64,000 nucleotides of DNA, taken from assembly GCF_001279525.1 (NCBI RefSeq), contig NZ_LGDY01000092.1, forward strand, positions 124,001-188,000, read 5' to 3'. The notes below the pieces were generated by a model. That model did not search any database. It saw only the letters and a program-made list of their open reading frames with translations, and was not told the origin of the DNA. Shown here one piece after another: positions 16,889-25,130 of the stretch. This DNA comes from Nocardia sp. NRRL S-836 (lineage in GTDB: Bacteria; Actinomycetota; Actinomycetes; Mycobacteriales; Pseudonocardiaceae). The first letter of the stretch is position 1. The number at the start of each line of letters is the position of its first letter. A program made the position numbers and the translations under genes.

Positions 16889-18666
16889 GCAGCAACCACG
16901 TTCCCGCGCCGAGCCACGGCCTGCGCATCTCGCTCTTGCCGACGGAGCCGGATACGCCACGCCGGCCGCCGGCAGGCCGGTCGATGGATTTCGATGGCTT
17001 CAAGTTGCACAGCCAAACGCTGGATGACGTGTTCATCGATGTCGAAGCGTCGTTTGACGTGTGTCTCGATCTCGACCGCATGGTCTTCGGCACGCGAGGC
17101 GCGACGGTCGGGTTCCCCACCGATAACAACACCTGGGTGCGGCTGTCCTGGCGGGAGGCAGGCAAGGCAGTCCGCCGCTCGCGGACGGGCCCGGACAGCG
17201 CGTCGCAGCTTCCCGATGCCGTCATGAGGCCGAGGCTGCTGCGCTCGCACCGCTGGAGCGATCCGAATCGGGTCGTCGAGTGGCGTGCCGATGAGAGCGA
17301 CATGATCACCGCGCAGGCGGTGGAGCCCAGCGGGATCGTCCACAGTCTGCCCGACCTGCCTGATGCCTGGTGGCGCAGCCTGACCACGTCGTTGTCCGCT
17401 CTGAGCGGTTCTCCGGCCGCACGAGTGAGCGTGCCGCAGGAGCGCGTGACCCGCTGCATCAACCAGGTGTTCGGCAGCGAGGTGCGCAACACCGAAGTCG
17501 ACGAGTGGAGAACCGCACACGGCGAGCTGCACTGGGGAAAGGTGACGACCCCCCGGTGTTACCTGTTGGACTGGGAGTCGTGGGGCGTCGGGCCACGCGG
17601 CTTGGACGCCGCAAGCCTGTGGATGATGAGCCTTCTCGTCCCAGCGCTCGCCGAGCGCGTGCAGGCGCAATTCGCCAGCGACCTCACCAGCCGCTCAGGG
17701 CTGCTCTCGCAACTGCTGGTCTGCGCGCACGTGATCAACACCCACCGCTCGAAGCTGAACCCCAGCCCGCTCCTCGGCCCCGCGCGGCGGGAGGCGGGTC
17801 GTCTGATCGAAGCGCTCGAAAGCCAGCAGCCCAGCCACCCGGCTGCTCGACCACAACCCCCTACGGAGAACTCCCAGGCCATGGTGCGCAAGCAACCACC
17901 CCACTACCCTTTGTCGACCGAGGTGGTACGCAGCCTCACCGCGCCCACCGAGGACAGGTGGCGCGACCAGCACGGCAGGCTGGCCCCGCCGTTCGTCGCC
18001 GCCTTTCTCGACGGGCTGGCTCGCACCGGGTATGTCCCGGTGATCGAGGCCACGTCGTCTACCAGGTGGACCGTCACGCTGGCGACGAACCGCGTGCGGT
18101 GGACAGCCGATGTGAAATACCGGTCCGGCAAACATATGAAGATACGGTCGCAGCTGTTCGTGGACGACGGGGAGCACGGTGCCGTAGACACCTTCGAGGA
18201 GCTGGCGGAGGTCCTGCGAGACCCGGACGCCTACGTGCAGCGCAACAGGGGACACCTTCCCAAGCTGCCCCCAGCCGTGCCGGCCGCGGTGGTTCCCCCA
18301 GACATCCGAAAGCACCTGGTAGACGCCAGCCGAAAAAGCCGCGCCGCAGGCACCGCGGTCACCGCGCACCGGATCACCGAGCAGTACTGGATTCTGCGCG
18401 CACTGCGCACGGACGGGTTGGACATCCGCATCGGCTTCCGGCCTGGCGTCGGGAACACCTGGGAACAGGACCCCTACTCGGCCATCGCCAAGAAGGGGCA
18501 ACGCGATCTCACCTGGCAGCTCTTCAACAACATCGCCGCCCTGGTCGACATGCTGGTTGCCCTCGATGACGTCGAGGAAGGCCACAGCGGCCGGCCGCGC
18601 AAAGCACAGGGAGGCGCGCGCGACAACGCGGTCGAGGCTCGCCGGGACAGCGTGATACGGGTCTGA
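16885..18666 (+). CDS. APH-like kinase domain fused to an unknown C-terminal domain
   Basis: The 593-residue protein starts at a GTG overlapping the stop of the second GNAT-like gene. Near residues 210-245 it has a Brenner-like motif HGELHWGK and a metal site YLLDWESWGVGPRGLDAASLW, as in APH/choline-kinase folds; HGD is replaced by HGE and the usual Asn by Lys. The last 260 residues (from about MVRKQPPHYP) form a separate alpha/beta domain with basic strands (TNRVRWTADVKYRSGKHMKI) that I do not recognise. It is the last gene of the coupled run. The altered catalytic positions mean it could be a pseudokinase. It is followed by a gap with no gene, so transcription likely ends soon after. Confidence 0.75.
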   Translation: MSSNHVPAPSHGLRISLLPTEPDTPRRPPAGRSMDFDGFKLHSQTLDDVFIDVEASFDVCLDLDRMVFGTRGATVGFPTDNNTWVRLSWREAGKAVRRSRTGPDSASQLPDAVMRPRLLRSHRWSDPNRVVEWRADESDMITAQAVEPSGIVHSLPDLPDAWWRSLTTSLSALSGSPAARVSVPQERVTRCINQVFGSEVRNTEVDEWRTAHGELHWGKVTTPRCYLLDWESWGVGPRGLDAASLWMMSLLVPALAERVQAQFASDLTSRSGLLSQLLVCAHVINTHRSKLNPSPLLGPARREAGRLIEALESQQPSHPAARPQPPTENSQAMVRKQPPHYPLSTEVVRSLTAPTEDRWRDQHGRLAPPFVAAFLDGLARTGYVPVIEATSSTRWTVTLATNRVRWTADVKYRSGKHMKIRSQLFVDDGEHGAVDTFEELAEVLRDPDAYVQRNRGHLPKLPPAVPAAVVPPDIRKHLVDASRKSRAAGTAVTAHRITEQYWILRALRTDGLDIRIGFRPGVGNTWEQDPYSAIAKKGQRDLTWQLFNNIAALVDMLVALDDVEEGHSGRPRKAQGGARDNAVEARRDSVIRV

Positions 18667-18994
18667 CATCTGCGCCACATCCCACCGCACGTGACGCCGT
18701 CACACAGCATCACCGGCGCACTCGGCAACAGATCCACATCGTCGACGGGTGGATCCCTGACTGGGACGACTATCGGGCAACAGCCACAAACTACTCGGCA
18801 GTTGAGCGGGATAGCACCAATGCCGCCGGCCACTGGCTACGGCGGATCGCTCAGGTAGCCAACCGACAAACCCTTACACAACAGCGTGACCGTCCCACCG
18901 CGATGGCGACCGGCACACGCTCATAGGCCTCCGGACGACCTCACGGAAGTCCGGATTGTTGTATAGCACAACCGAATTGGAGGATGTACCCGTT
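18667..18994. other. Intergenic region upstream of the secreted protease
   Basis: No gene is supported in these 328 bases. The last part serves as leader for the protease gene and contains a clear ribosome site, GGAGG at 18979-18983. The A+T-richer stretch at 18951-18980 is a plausible promoter location, but no convincing -35/-10 pair stands out. Confidence 0.5.
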
Positions 18995-20101
18995 TTGAGA
19001 AACAAGATCAAGCGTGGTTTGACCTCGCTCGTCGTAGCGATCGGGCTCCTGCTCGCTCTGGCCACGTCGGCTTCCGGCCAGATCGCCCACACCGCGTCCT
19101 CGGCAGAGTTCGGCGCCCAGGTTCTCGGCGGACAACCGGCAAGCCAGGTCGTCTGGAGTGACCCGTCGGGTGAGATCGGGTCCCAGATCGTCGGTGGGCG
19201 GCCGGCGAGTCAGTACTACGACGGCCTCTCGGCGTTGGAGTACGACTCGGTCACCCCGCCGCGTGATGACCACATGACCTGTACCGCGGTCCTGCTCGAC
19301 GATCCGGCCATTCCCGGCCGGGTCGAGTGGGGACTGACGGCGGCGCACTGCGTGGCCGAGCTGCCGGCGATGCTCGCGCGGTCGGGCCCGTCGGTATACC
19401 GCGACGGCGTCTTCGGGACGCCGCTGTGGGTGCCGGTGAAGGAGCGCGCGTTCCAGCTGCGTGCGGGCAACCTCGACCGCACGCTCGTGGCGCCGCTGCC
19501 GATCAAGCAGGTCGTCATCGCGCCCGAATGGGAGTGGATCCCCGGCGGCCCCGACCCGGTGGATCGGAAACCGGCAGCGGACCTGGCCATGGTCCGGCTC
19601 TCGGCTCCCGCCGCGGTGCGCGGGGCAACGGTGGCCGATGCCGAACCCCTGCCGGGCGTCCGTGTGCGGCTGGTCGGCTGGGGCAGGACGTCGAACCAGT
19701 CAGCCGCCACGCCGACCATCGCCAACGAGCTGCGGACCAGGATCGTGCAGCCGCAGGCCTGCGCCGGCGGAGACATCTCCGTGCACGACCTGTGCACCGA
19801 CAACCCGGCCGGCGCCGGCGCGTGCAACGCCGACTCCGGCGCCCCGGCGTACCAGCAGGCCGGGGGACGGTGGCAGGTGACCGGGCTCGTGAGCCGCGGG
19901 GCCACCGAGACGTGTGGTGGCAGCCCCGACGTGATCACGGGCCTGGCCTACTACACGGGGTGGATCGAGGCGGTCATGCAGGATCGGCTGCCCTACCTGC
20001 CTGTGACCGCCGCGCAGGGTGGGGATCCCGGTCATCCGACCATCCGGTTCTCCACCACCGCACCACTGCGGTGGCAGTCGCAGTTCGCTCTCGCCGGCTA
20101 G
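18995..20101 (+). CDS. Secreted trypsin-like serine protease (S1 family)
   Basis: The protein (about 368 residues) has an N-terminal signal peptide (RNKIKRGL, then a hydrophobic segment ending near ATSASG) and should be exported. A propeptide region with two similar QxxGGxPASQ segments precedes the catalytic domain, which begins around residue 70. The catalytic triad is visible: His in LTAAHCV, Asp in KPAADLAMVRL and Ser in NADSGAPAYQ. Cysteine pairs fit chymotrypsin-fold enzymes. I chose the TTG at 18995 because GGAGG lies 11 bases upstream and it gives a normal signal peptide; a TTG at 18956 is an alternative. It is monocistronic, with three hairpins directly behind the stop. Confidence 0.9.
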   Translation: MRNKIKRGLTSLVVAIGLLLALATSASGQIAHTASSAEFGAQVLGGQPASQVVWSDPSGEIGSQIVGGRPASQYYDGLSALEYDSVTPPRDDHMTCTAVLLDDPAIPGRVEWGLTAAHCVAELPAMLARSGPSVYRDGVFGTPLWVPVKERAFQLRAGNLDRTLVAPLPIKQVVIAPEWEWIPGGPDPVDRKPAADLAMVRLSAPAAVRGATVADAEPLPGVRVRLVGWGRTSNQSAATPTIANELRTRIVQPQACAGGDISVHDLCTDNPAGAGACNADSGAPAYQQAGGRWQVTGLVSRGATETCGGSPDVITGLAYYTGWIEAVMQDRLPYLPVTAAQGGDPGHPTIRFSTTAPLRWQSQFALAG

Positions 20102-20105
20102 GCGC

Positions 20106-20203
20106 GGCGCGTGACGCAGCCACGTCACGCGCCCAGGACCCGCCCTGACCGCAGGGCGGCCCGGTTCGGCGCGCCACCCATCCCGCCGGCGGCGCGCCGA
20201 ACC
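20106..20203 (+). terminator. Three stacked hairpins behind the protease gene
   Basis: Three perfect inverted repeats follow the protease stop in a row. The first has 11-bp arms at 20106-20116 and 20123-20133. The second has 8-bp arms at 20140-20147 and 20152-20159. The third has 13-bp arms, 20163-20175 (ggttcggcgcgcc) and 20191-20203. None has a T run, as is common in high-GC actinomycetes. A strong transcription end is the simplest reading. The first two need less than a 7-nt loop each and should fold readily. Confidence 0.75.
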
Positions 20204-20502
20204 ACCCACCCGGAGCTCGAACTCGCGCACAGGGCGTCGACGACGTGCGCCTGGTGGCCAACGCGATCGGCATGGGCCCCGGCAACGACTCAACACGTAC
20301 TCGCGCAGGCACACGAGCTGCAGACGGGCAGCGAGCTGACGCGACAGGAGCCCGCTGCCCCCTCTCGCCCAGCGCGACCCCGACGCTCACCACGAGTTCG
20401 GCGGAAAGTCCCCGGCCGGATCGACCGGACACAGTGCGCACAGCCGACCGCGGCGACCTTCTCGTACCCGGACAGTGACAGCCGAACGGACAACCCACCC
20501 CG

Positions 20503-21072
20503 ATGCCCCCGATCGACGACGCCCAATCCCACCTCGACGAACTCGGCGCTCTCATCCGAAAGTCCCGGAAGGCCGCCCAGCTCAGCGCTCGTGAGACAGC
20601 ACACCGCGTAGGCCACCCGCAGTCGAGCCAGTCCAGAATCGAGAACGGCCAGCGGGTGCCACGTGTGGACATCATGCGGCGGCTCGCAGCCGAACTCGGG
20701 ATGGACGAGGCCACGACAGCGCATGCCATCACGCTGATACACCGGTTCCAGGCCACACGCCCCATGCCCGGACCTTCACAGCCCCGCTCTGCGGAGGTCG
20801 AAGGCGAACTGCGCAGGCTCGGCGCTGTCATCCGCCAGCGCCGGGAGGCCACCGGACTCACACAGACCGAGACAGGACTCCGCGCCGGCTGGGGTCAGTC
20901 GAAGCAGGCCAAGATCGAGAATGGCCGTTCACTGCCCGCTCCAGGGGACGTGTGGCGCCTGGCCACGGTGCTCGGCTTGACCCAGAAGATCCAGCGCGAC
21001 TACACGCGGATCCGCCGAGCCGACCTCACCCACCGCCATCCACGGAAACCGGAAACCGGCAGAGCACAGTGA
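20503..21072 (+). CDS. Regulator with two tandem XRE helix-turn-helix domains
   Basis: The 189-residue protein consists of two similar XRE domains, at about residues 10-75 and 100-165. Both contain the pattern LRRLGxxIRxxRxxxxLTxxE..., with recognition helices SSQSRIENGQRVPR and SKQAKIENGRSLPA. No ligand or TPR domain follows, so it may bind DNA with both halves of one chain. It starts at an ATG with only a weak ribosome site. The stretch 20204-20502 before it shows no gene. The next gene downstream, 28 bp on, is the broken Crp/Fnr regulator, and the pair may once have been one transcript. Confidence 0.87.
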   Translation: MPPIDDAQSHLDELGALIRKSRKAAQLSARETAHRVGHPQSSQSRIENGQRVPRVDIMRRLAAELGMDEATTAHAITLIHRFQATRPMPGPSQPRSAEVEGELRRLGAVIRQRREATGLTQTETGLRAGWGQSKQAKIENGRSLPAPGDVWRLATVLGLTQKIQRDYTRIRRADLTHRHPRKPETGRAQ

Positions 21073-21412
21073 CCCCTCTCGGACGACCCGGATCCCCAGA
21101 GTGACCACGTCAACCGTCGCGTTCTCGACCGAAGCGCACCTCGCCGACCTCGCCGACGCCCACGGAGAAGAAGTGACGTTCCCGCCTCAGCACGTGATCT
21201 TCGCTCAAGGCAACCAAGGGAACCAGCTGTACATCATCCGGGCCGGCACGGTGAAGACCATGATGGATGGCCCATCGGACAAGGAGATCCTGCTGAACCT
21301 CCACGGGCCCGCCGACATCGTCGGCGAGTTGTCGGCGTGCGACCCTGGCCCGCGAACATCGACCGCGATCGCGTGACCGCGGTTCAGGCCATCGGCGTCC
21401 CCTGGTACCGAC

Positions 21413-21526
21413 GTGATTCAGGATCTGGTCAAGGCAATCGACGAGCTCAAGACCGAGTTGGACAAGAGCCGCAAGTCCTACCGGAACGTCGAAGAAGGCG
21501 CGGTCGGCACGTTCGGCAAACTCTGA
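21413..21526 (+). pseudogene. 3' fragment of a small helical protein in the inserted segment
   Basis: From a GTG at 21413 a 37-codon frame reads VIQDLVKAIDELKTELDKSR and then continues to VGTFGKL before a stop. It has strong third-position G/C bias and a heptad-like helical pattern, and ends 9 bases before the lipoprotein ATG. It looks like the C-terminal end of a longer helical protein whose start was lost when this segment joined the Crp gene. In Pseudonocardiales, small ESX-like proteins often precede DUF3558 genes; that link is an inference. Confidence 0.5.
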
Positions 21527-21535
21527 CAGGAAGCC

Positions 21536-22071
21536 ATGAAGCGCACACGTATCGGCATCGCCGGACTTGCCCTGCTCGCTGCCGCGTGCGGCGGCAACAC
21601 GACGGGAGGTGATGCCAGGCCTGGCACCACGACCGAGACGCCGACCAGTACGTCATCCACTTCAGCGCGCAACACGAAGCTCGCCGAAGTCAAACCTTGC
21701 GAGTTGATCGCCAGTGGTGAAGCCGCCCGGCTCGGTCTCACCGCTCCTCCGCAGCCTCGCAGGTCAGCCGGTGCGGAAACCTGCGAATGGATCGACAGCA
21801 GCGGCGGAGTGACAGTCGCCGTCGAAACAAGACCGGCGCGAACGACCTGAACCACCAAGGCAACGTGAAGGCCCCGGCGAGGTTCAGGAAGTACGACGGC
21901 TTCACAGCCAAGCCGGAAAGGGACTCGGGCGTGTGCGACGCGGTGATTTCAGTCAGCGACTCGTCCAGCGTGCAAATCGTTGCCAGCGCGGACGTTGCCC
22001 ACCGCAACACCGCGAAGGCCTGCGAGTTGGCCACCAAGTCGGCCGAGTTGGTCGCCGCCAAGCTGTCCTGA
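21536..22071 (+). pseudogene. DUF3558 lipoprotein with a single-base frameshift
   Basis: The ATG at 21536 opens a lipoprotein signal (KRTRIGIAGLALLAAACGG, lipobox LAAAC). A Thr/Ser-rich linker follows and then the DUF3558 start (KPCELIASGEAARLGL, ETCEWID). At about 21826 the frame is lost by one base. The remainder (NDLNHQGNVKAPARFRKYDGF, then SGVCDAVISVSDSSSVQIVAS) is intact in the next frame to the stop at 22071. Adding one base would give 178 residues, the normal size. Mature proteins of this family sit on the outer face of the membrane and their function is unknown. The defect could be genuine or a sequencing indel in the gaaac run. Confidence 0.8.
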
Positions 22072-22680
22072 CCTCTTCAAGTCCTGGGGAGACGAACGAT
22101 GCCGCGCGAGACACCAGACAACGGATGGTTCACCCTGTACCCGCGCATCGCCGAGCGCTGGGCGTCCGCGCTGCTGACCATCGCCGCTCTGCTCGACGAC
22201 GCGCACGCCTACGCGCCGCGCTGAATGAGCGGCTCAGCGACCAGCCCCGGCTCGACGAATCGATGCTGCGCGGGCTGGCACGGCAGGTGCGCCGCTCGGA
22301 CACCGGCCGAACCGACCTGATGCTCACCGACGTGCCCAGCCGGACGGCCAAGGCGCTGCTGCAGCTCGCCTCCCGATGTGGTCACGCGGAGTGCAGGGCT
22401 GTGCGGGTGGCGCACGGGCTGACGCAGAAGGAGCAAGCTCAGTACGTCGGCACCAGCCGCGAGATGATGAACAGGGTGCTGGCCGGGTTCTCCCGGCGCG
22501 GCTGGGTGCAAGTGGAAGCAGAGAGCGTGCGGATTCTCGATCCTGAGCGGCTGCTGCGAGGAATCCAGCTGACGCACACCGGGCTGTGGGAATCGGGTCA
22601 CGTGCAGGCGTGGCCAGGTGGGAAGTCCGAGGGCGAAGGCCTCGACGTCAACGAGTCGGACCAGCCGTGCCAAGACGAAG

Positions 22681-22716
22681 GGTCTCGCTGATCACCGGCA
22701 CGTGATCAGCGAGACC
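22681..22716. terminator. Bidirectional hairpin terminator
   Basis: A perfect 15-bp inverted repeat (22681-22695, ggtctcgctgatcac, and 22702-22716) with a 6-base loop spans the stop codon of the broken Crp gene. It lies between that plus-strand gene and the minus-strand TPR fragment ending at 22757, so it can end transcripts from both sides. Confidence 0.75.
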
Positions 22717-22756
22717 GTCATGCTGAAGATCCACTACACGGTCGCTTCGACTCGTG

Positions 22757-22960
22757 CTACACGGACTCGACGGCGGCGGCCACGTCAGCGTCGCGGTGTG
22801 CCCGACGGTACCGCTCGACGGCCTTGGCGAAGCAGTGCTCGGCCTCGGACAGTTCGTTCAGCTGCTTGTGGGCCTGCGCCACCTTCCGCATCGCCGAGTA
22901 CCGCGCCGCCCGTGTCCGCTTCGGCAACACCGCGGCTGGCTCAGTCCCCAGGGAAGTCAT
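22757..22960 (-). pseudogene. C-terminal TPR fragment of a regulator
   Basis: A 67-codon minus-strand frame contains one complete TPR-like helix pair (YSAMRKVAQAHKQLNELSEAEHCFAKAVERY) and the end DADVAAAVESV. XRE-TPR regulators, several of which occur in this window, often end this way. The ATG at 22960 has no ribosome site and no DNA-binding part precedes it. It is therefore most likely the truncated tail of such a gene. At almost the same base a truncated plus-strand frame begins, which points to a recombination junction. Confidence 0.5.
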
Positions 22961-23184
22961 GGGCTGAGCAGCAGCGCGAGAAGCAGCAGCGCGAGAAGCT
23001 GCCGCCGCACATCACCAGCCGCATCTACGTGGACGAGGACGGCAACACCGAACTCGTCCAGTGCGGTCAGGAACCGGACGGCGAGCACATCGCCCTCGGA
23101 ACGCGCCTTCGTGCGCAGGGATACCCCGAAGGCCGATACGGGCGGGTAACCGCGAGCGAGCACGTCGAGACCAAGGTCGCGTGA
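22957..23184 (+). pseudogene. 5'-truncated unknown coding fragment
   Basis: A plus-strand frame with strong G/C third-position bias reads EQQREKQQREKLPPHITSRI and then YVDEDGNTELVQC up to a stop at 23184. No plausible start codon or ribosome site exists near its 5' end, and the bias disappears upstream of about 22957. It appears to be the last 75 codons of a gene whose front was lost at the same junction that truncated the TPR fragment. I do not recognise the family. Confidence 0.45.
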
Positions 23185-23350
23185 CGACAGCGCAATGCCG
23201 GCATCGCACACGTCGAGGTGGTCGTCACAACGTGATGTGCCAGGGACGATATTCGTGCCCGGAGGTCATTCCCGACATCCTGCTACCTGGTTAAACGCTG
23301 ACCGTGCACGATCCCGTAGGGTCGGGGACATTCACCGGGAGGAGCCAGCC

Positions 23351-23890
23351 GTGAACGCGGTTGACCTGTACTACTTCACCGCCGGCAATCCCCGTGGCCG
23401 GACGCCCGTCACGGTGCGGACAGAGTCCGAGATGCTGCGTGCACTGCACGAAATCCTGGCCAACCGGCAGCCGCATCCGACCGTGATGTACGCGAAAGCC
23501 CGCCCGACCATAGGGCGGCGCAACCGCCCTGACCATCAGATCAAATTCGACGTTGACGCCGAGTCGGGGTCGGGGCACTCTACGCGGCCGGAATGCCGAA
23601 CTTCATCCCGCTGCGTGCACAGCATGGCGAACGCGAAGACGCAGAAGTGCAGGCTGTGGACGAGATGCGCGACTAGGTGTCGAAAGCCGACATCACCGCG
23701 GCAGACGACGACTGCATCCTCACGGTCTGCGAGGTGAAGAGGCTGCTCCACATTGACTTCGACACGCGGACGGAGTCCCGCGGTCGCGGTGCTCCCACTG
23801 GAAAAGATACCTGAGGCACTGCTGGAGTTCATGGCGACGACGCAGCGTCCAACCTGTCTGGCCTGGCAAAACTCCGAAATCATCGTTTGA
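23351..23890 (+). pseudogene. Imm1-family immunity protein, broken by frameshifts
   Basis: The GTG at 23351 follows a good ribosome site (GGGAGGAG). The first 73 residues (VDLYYFTAGNPRGRTPVTVRTESE and HPTVMYAKARP) match the start of Imm1 proteins. A base is missing at about 23565, after which ALYAAGMPNFIPL continues in another frame to a stop at 23675. The final block IPEALLEFMATTQRPTCLAWQ, which is the typical Imm1 end, sits in a third frame up to 23890. Imm1 proteins neutralise deaminase or related polymorphic toxins. No toxin gene is visible here, so this was an orphan immunity gene before it decayed, or its toxin lies elsewhere. Confidence 0.75.
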
Positions 23891-24377
23891 TCTGCATCGA
23901 CATACTACGTCTCACGGTAGTCGCATCGCAGACAACGGCAGTCGGCAGCAACCCGCTGACCCTGTCATCGCGGACGGCGAAGACGTACACGTGAACGCGA
24001 TTGAAGCAAATGACGTACAGGCGATCCAGTTCCTCCACTGCGTCGCGCAAGTGACGTGTAGCTCGCCGTTCTCGCGTGCGAGCGCCCGCCGGTTGTCTCG
24101 CTGTGCCATTCCTCGAACAAAACTGGAAGCATAGAAGACTGCGGTACCAAAGAAGAATCTCCTGCGTGAGGCGCGGAAGTGATCAGGAGAGTGCACCCAG
24201 CTGCGCTGCGCAAAGCTGCTGTGATGTCAGCATCCATCGGCAGAAAACAGGCTGCAGCGGCCGGTCGCGGCATCGGTAAGCCGCCGCCTCCGCCTCCGTG
24301 TTGTTGCACCGGAACGCCATACGACCTTGCTAAAGTCATCACTCGAACCCGAAACCGCATAGCAAACGGAGCAACTC
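23891..24377. other. Intergenic region upstream of lsr2
   Basis: No gene is supported in this stretch of nearly 490 bases. Frames on either strand are short and lack codon bias. Composition is A+T-richer than the neighbours, as is usual around lsr2-bound DNA. The promoter of lsr2 should lie at its right end. A possible -10-like tact/taaagt area is at 24328-24340, but the assignment is weak. Confidence 0.45.
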
Positions 24378-24725
24378 GTGGCACAGAAGGTTTTTGTTCA
24401 GCTCATCGACGACCTCGACGGCACATCCCCAGATGTCGAAGCCGTCAGCTTCGGTCTCGACGGCGTCGCCTACGACATCGATCTCACGCCGGACAACGCG
24501 TCGCGACTGCGGGACGGCCTCGCGGATTTCGTCGCCAGCGCACGGCGCACCAACACGCGCCCGAGGAAGGCAGGCGCTACCACGCGCACCGTGGTAGCCG
24601 AGTCCCGTACCAAAGAACAGACTCACGCAATCCGTGCGTGGGCCCGCTCCAACGGCCATGAGCTCTCCGACCGCGGTCGCATCCCCATGCACGTCATCGA
24701 GGAGTTTGAGAAGGCACACCGATGA
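24378..24725 (+). CDS. lsr2: Lsr2 nucleoid-associated protein
   Basis: The 115-residue protein is a typical Lsr2, a small xenogeneic silencer that bridges DNA and binds A+T-rich stretches. The N-terminal dimerisation half begins QKVFVQLIDDLDG and contains VSFGLDGVAYDIDLT. A flexible basic linker follows. The C-terminal DNA-binding half has RAWARSNGHELSDRGRIP, with the RGR loop that inserts in the minor groove. Length and both domains are normal, starting at a GTG. It sits between decayed genes, so this is probably an extra lsr2 copy carried by accessory DNA rather than the housekeeping one; that is inference. Confidence 0.95.
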   Translation: MAQKVFVQLIDDLDGTSPDVEAVSFGLDGVAYDIDLTPDNASRLRDGLADFVASARRTNTRPRKAGATTRTVVAESRTKEQTHAIRAWARSNGHELSDRGRIPMHVIEEFEKAHR

Positions 24726-24744
24726 GACTGCTACCCGATGTCGG

Positions 24745-25130
24745 CGGGCCGGCATCGGCGTCGAGCACGTCGTCAGGGCGGGTGATGTCGGCGCCCACGA
24801 TGTCGGCGTCGTCGCTGTGCGCCACCAGCAGCTGGCTCTGCGCGACGGCGACCGGGGCGTAGTTGGCGCAGACCACCCGCACGTCGGCGCGGCGGCCTGA
24901 GCGATCTCGTGGACGTTGCCCACGGTCGGGATACCGAAGCCCAGATCGAGGAACTGGCGTACTCCTGCCTCGATCATGAAGCACCGCCCGGCGCAGAAAA
25001 TCACGGTTGTGCTGAGCGATGCACGCCACGCCCGGCTGCACGGCACGATCTGGTCAGCCAACGCACGATCCGCAGGGAAATGGTGGCTTCGCCGAGCAGG
25101 TAGTCGTAGACCCCTGACCGCGCCGGGAAT
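24745..25130 (-). pseudogene. Relic of a DUF574 methyltransferase
   Basis: Read on the minus strand, scattered frames reproduce landmarks of the intact enzyme at 1413-2231 in the right order. A VYDYLLGEAT segment near 25110 corresponds to VYDHLLGGG. Near 24970-24900 follows GVRQFLDLGFGIPTVGNVHE. Near 24870-24760 come PVAVAQSQLLVAHSDDADIVG and ADITRPDDVLDAD. At least two frameshifts separate them and the C-terminal half is missing. No product is expected. Confidence 0.75.

Larger units (their letters stand above)
21101..22691 (+). pseudogene. Crp/Fnr-family regulator split by an inserted segment
   Basis: The front part (GTG 21101 to about 21410) is a cyclic-nucleotide-binding domain: FPPQHVIFAQGNQGNQLYII and LHGPADIVGELSA. 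A missing base near 21373 throws the frame to a stop at 21376, while the next frame continues VTAVQAIGVPWYR. The back part, open from about 22206 to 22691, is the Crp winged helix: LARQVRRSDTGRTDLML, HGLTQKEQAQYVGTSREMMNRVLAGF. Between them, roughly 21413-22086, lies unrelated DNA with a DUF3558 gene. The residues linking the two parts (IAERWASALLTIAALL) sit in yet another frame. No intact regulator can be made. The gene arrived here whole, was interrupted and then drifted. Confidence 0.82.

Noticed and set aside
15557..16960. Long minus-strand open frame opposite the GNAT-like genes
   Set aside because: It is a shadow of the plus-strand genes, whose coupled starts and motifs are clear; it lacks any start context.
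20111..20611. Plus-strand frame between the protease and the double-XRE gene
   Set aside because: It crosses the hairpin cluster and overlaps the XRE gene in another frame; its composition is Pro/Arg/Thr-rich.
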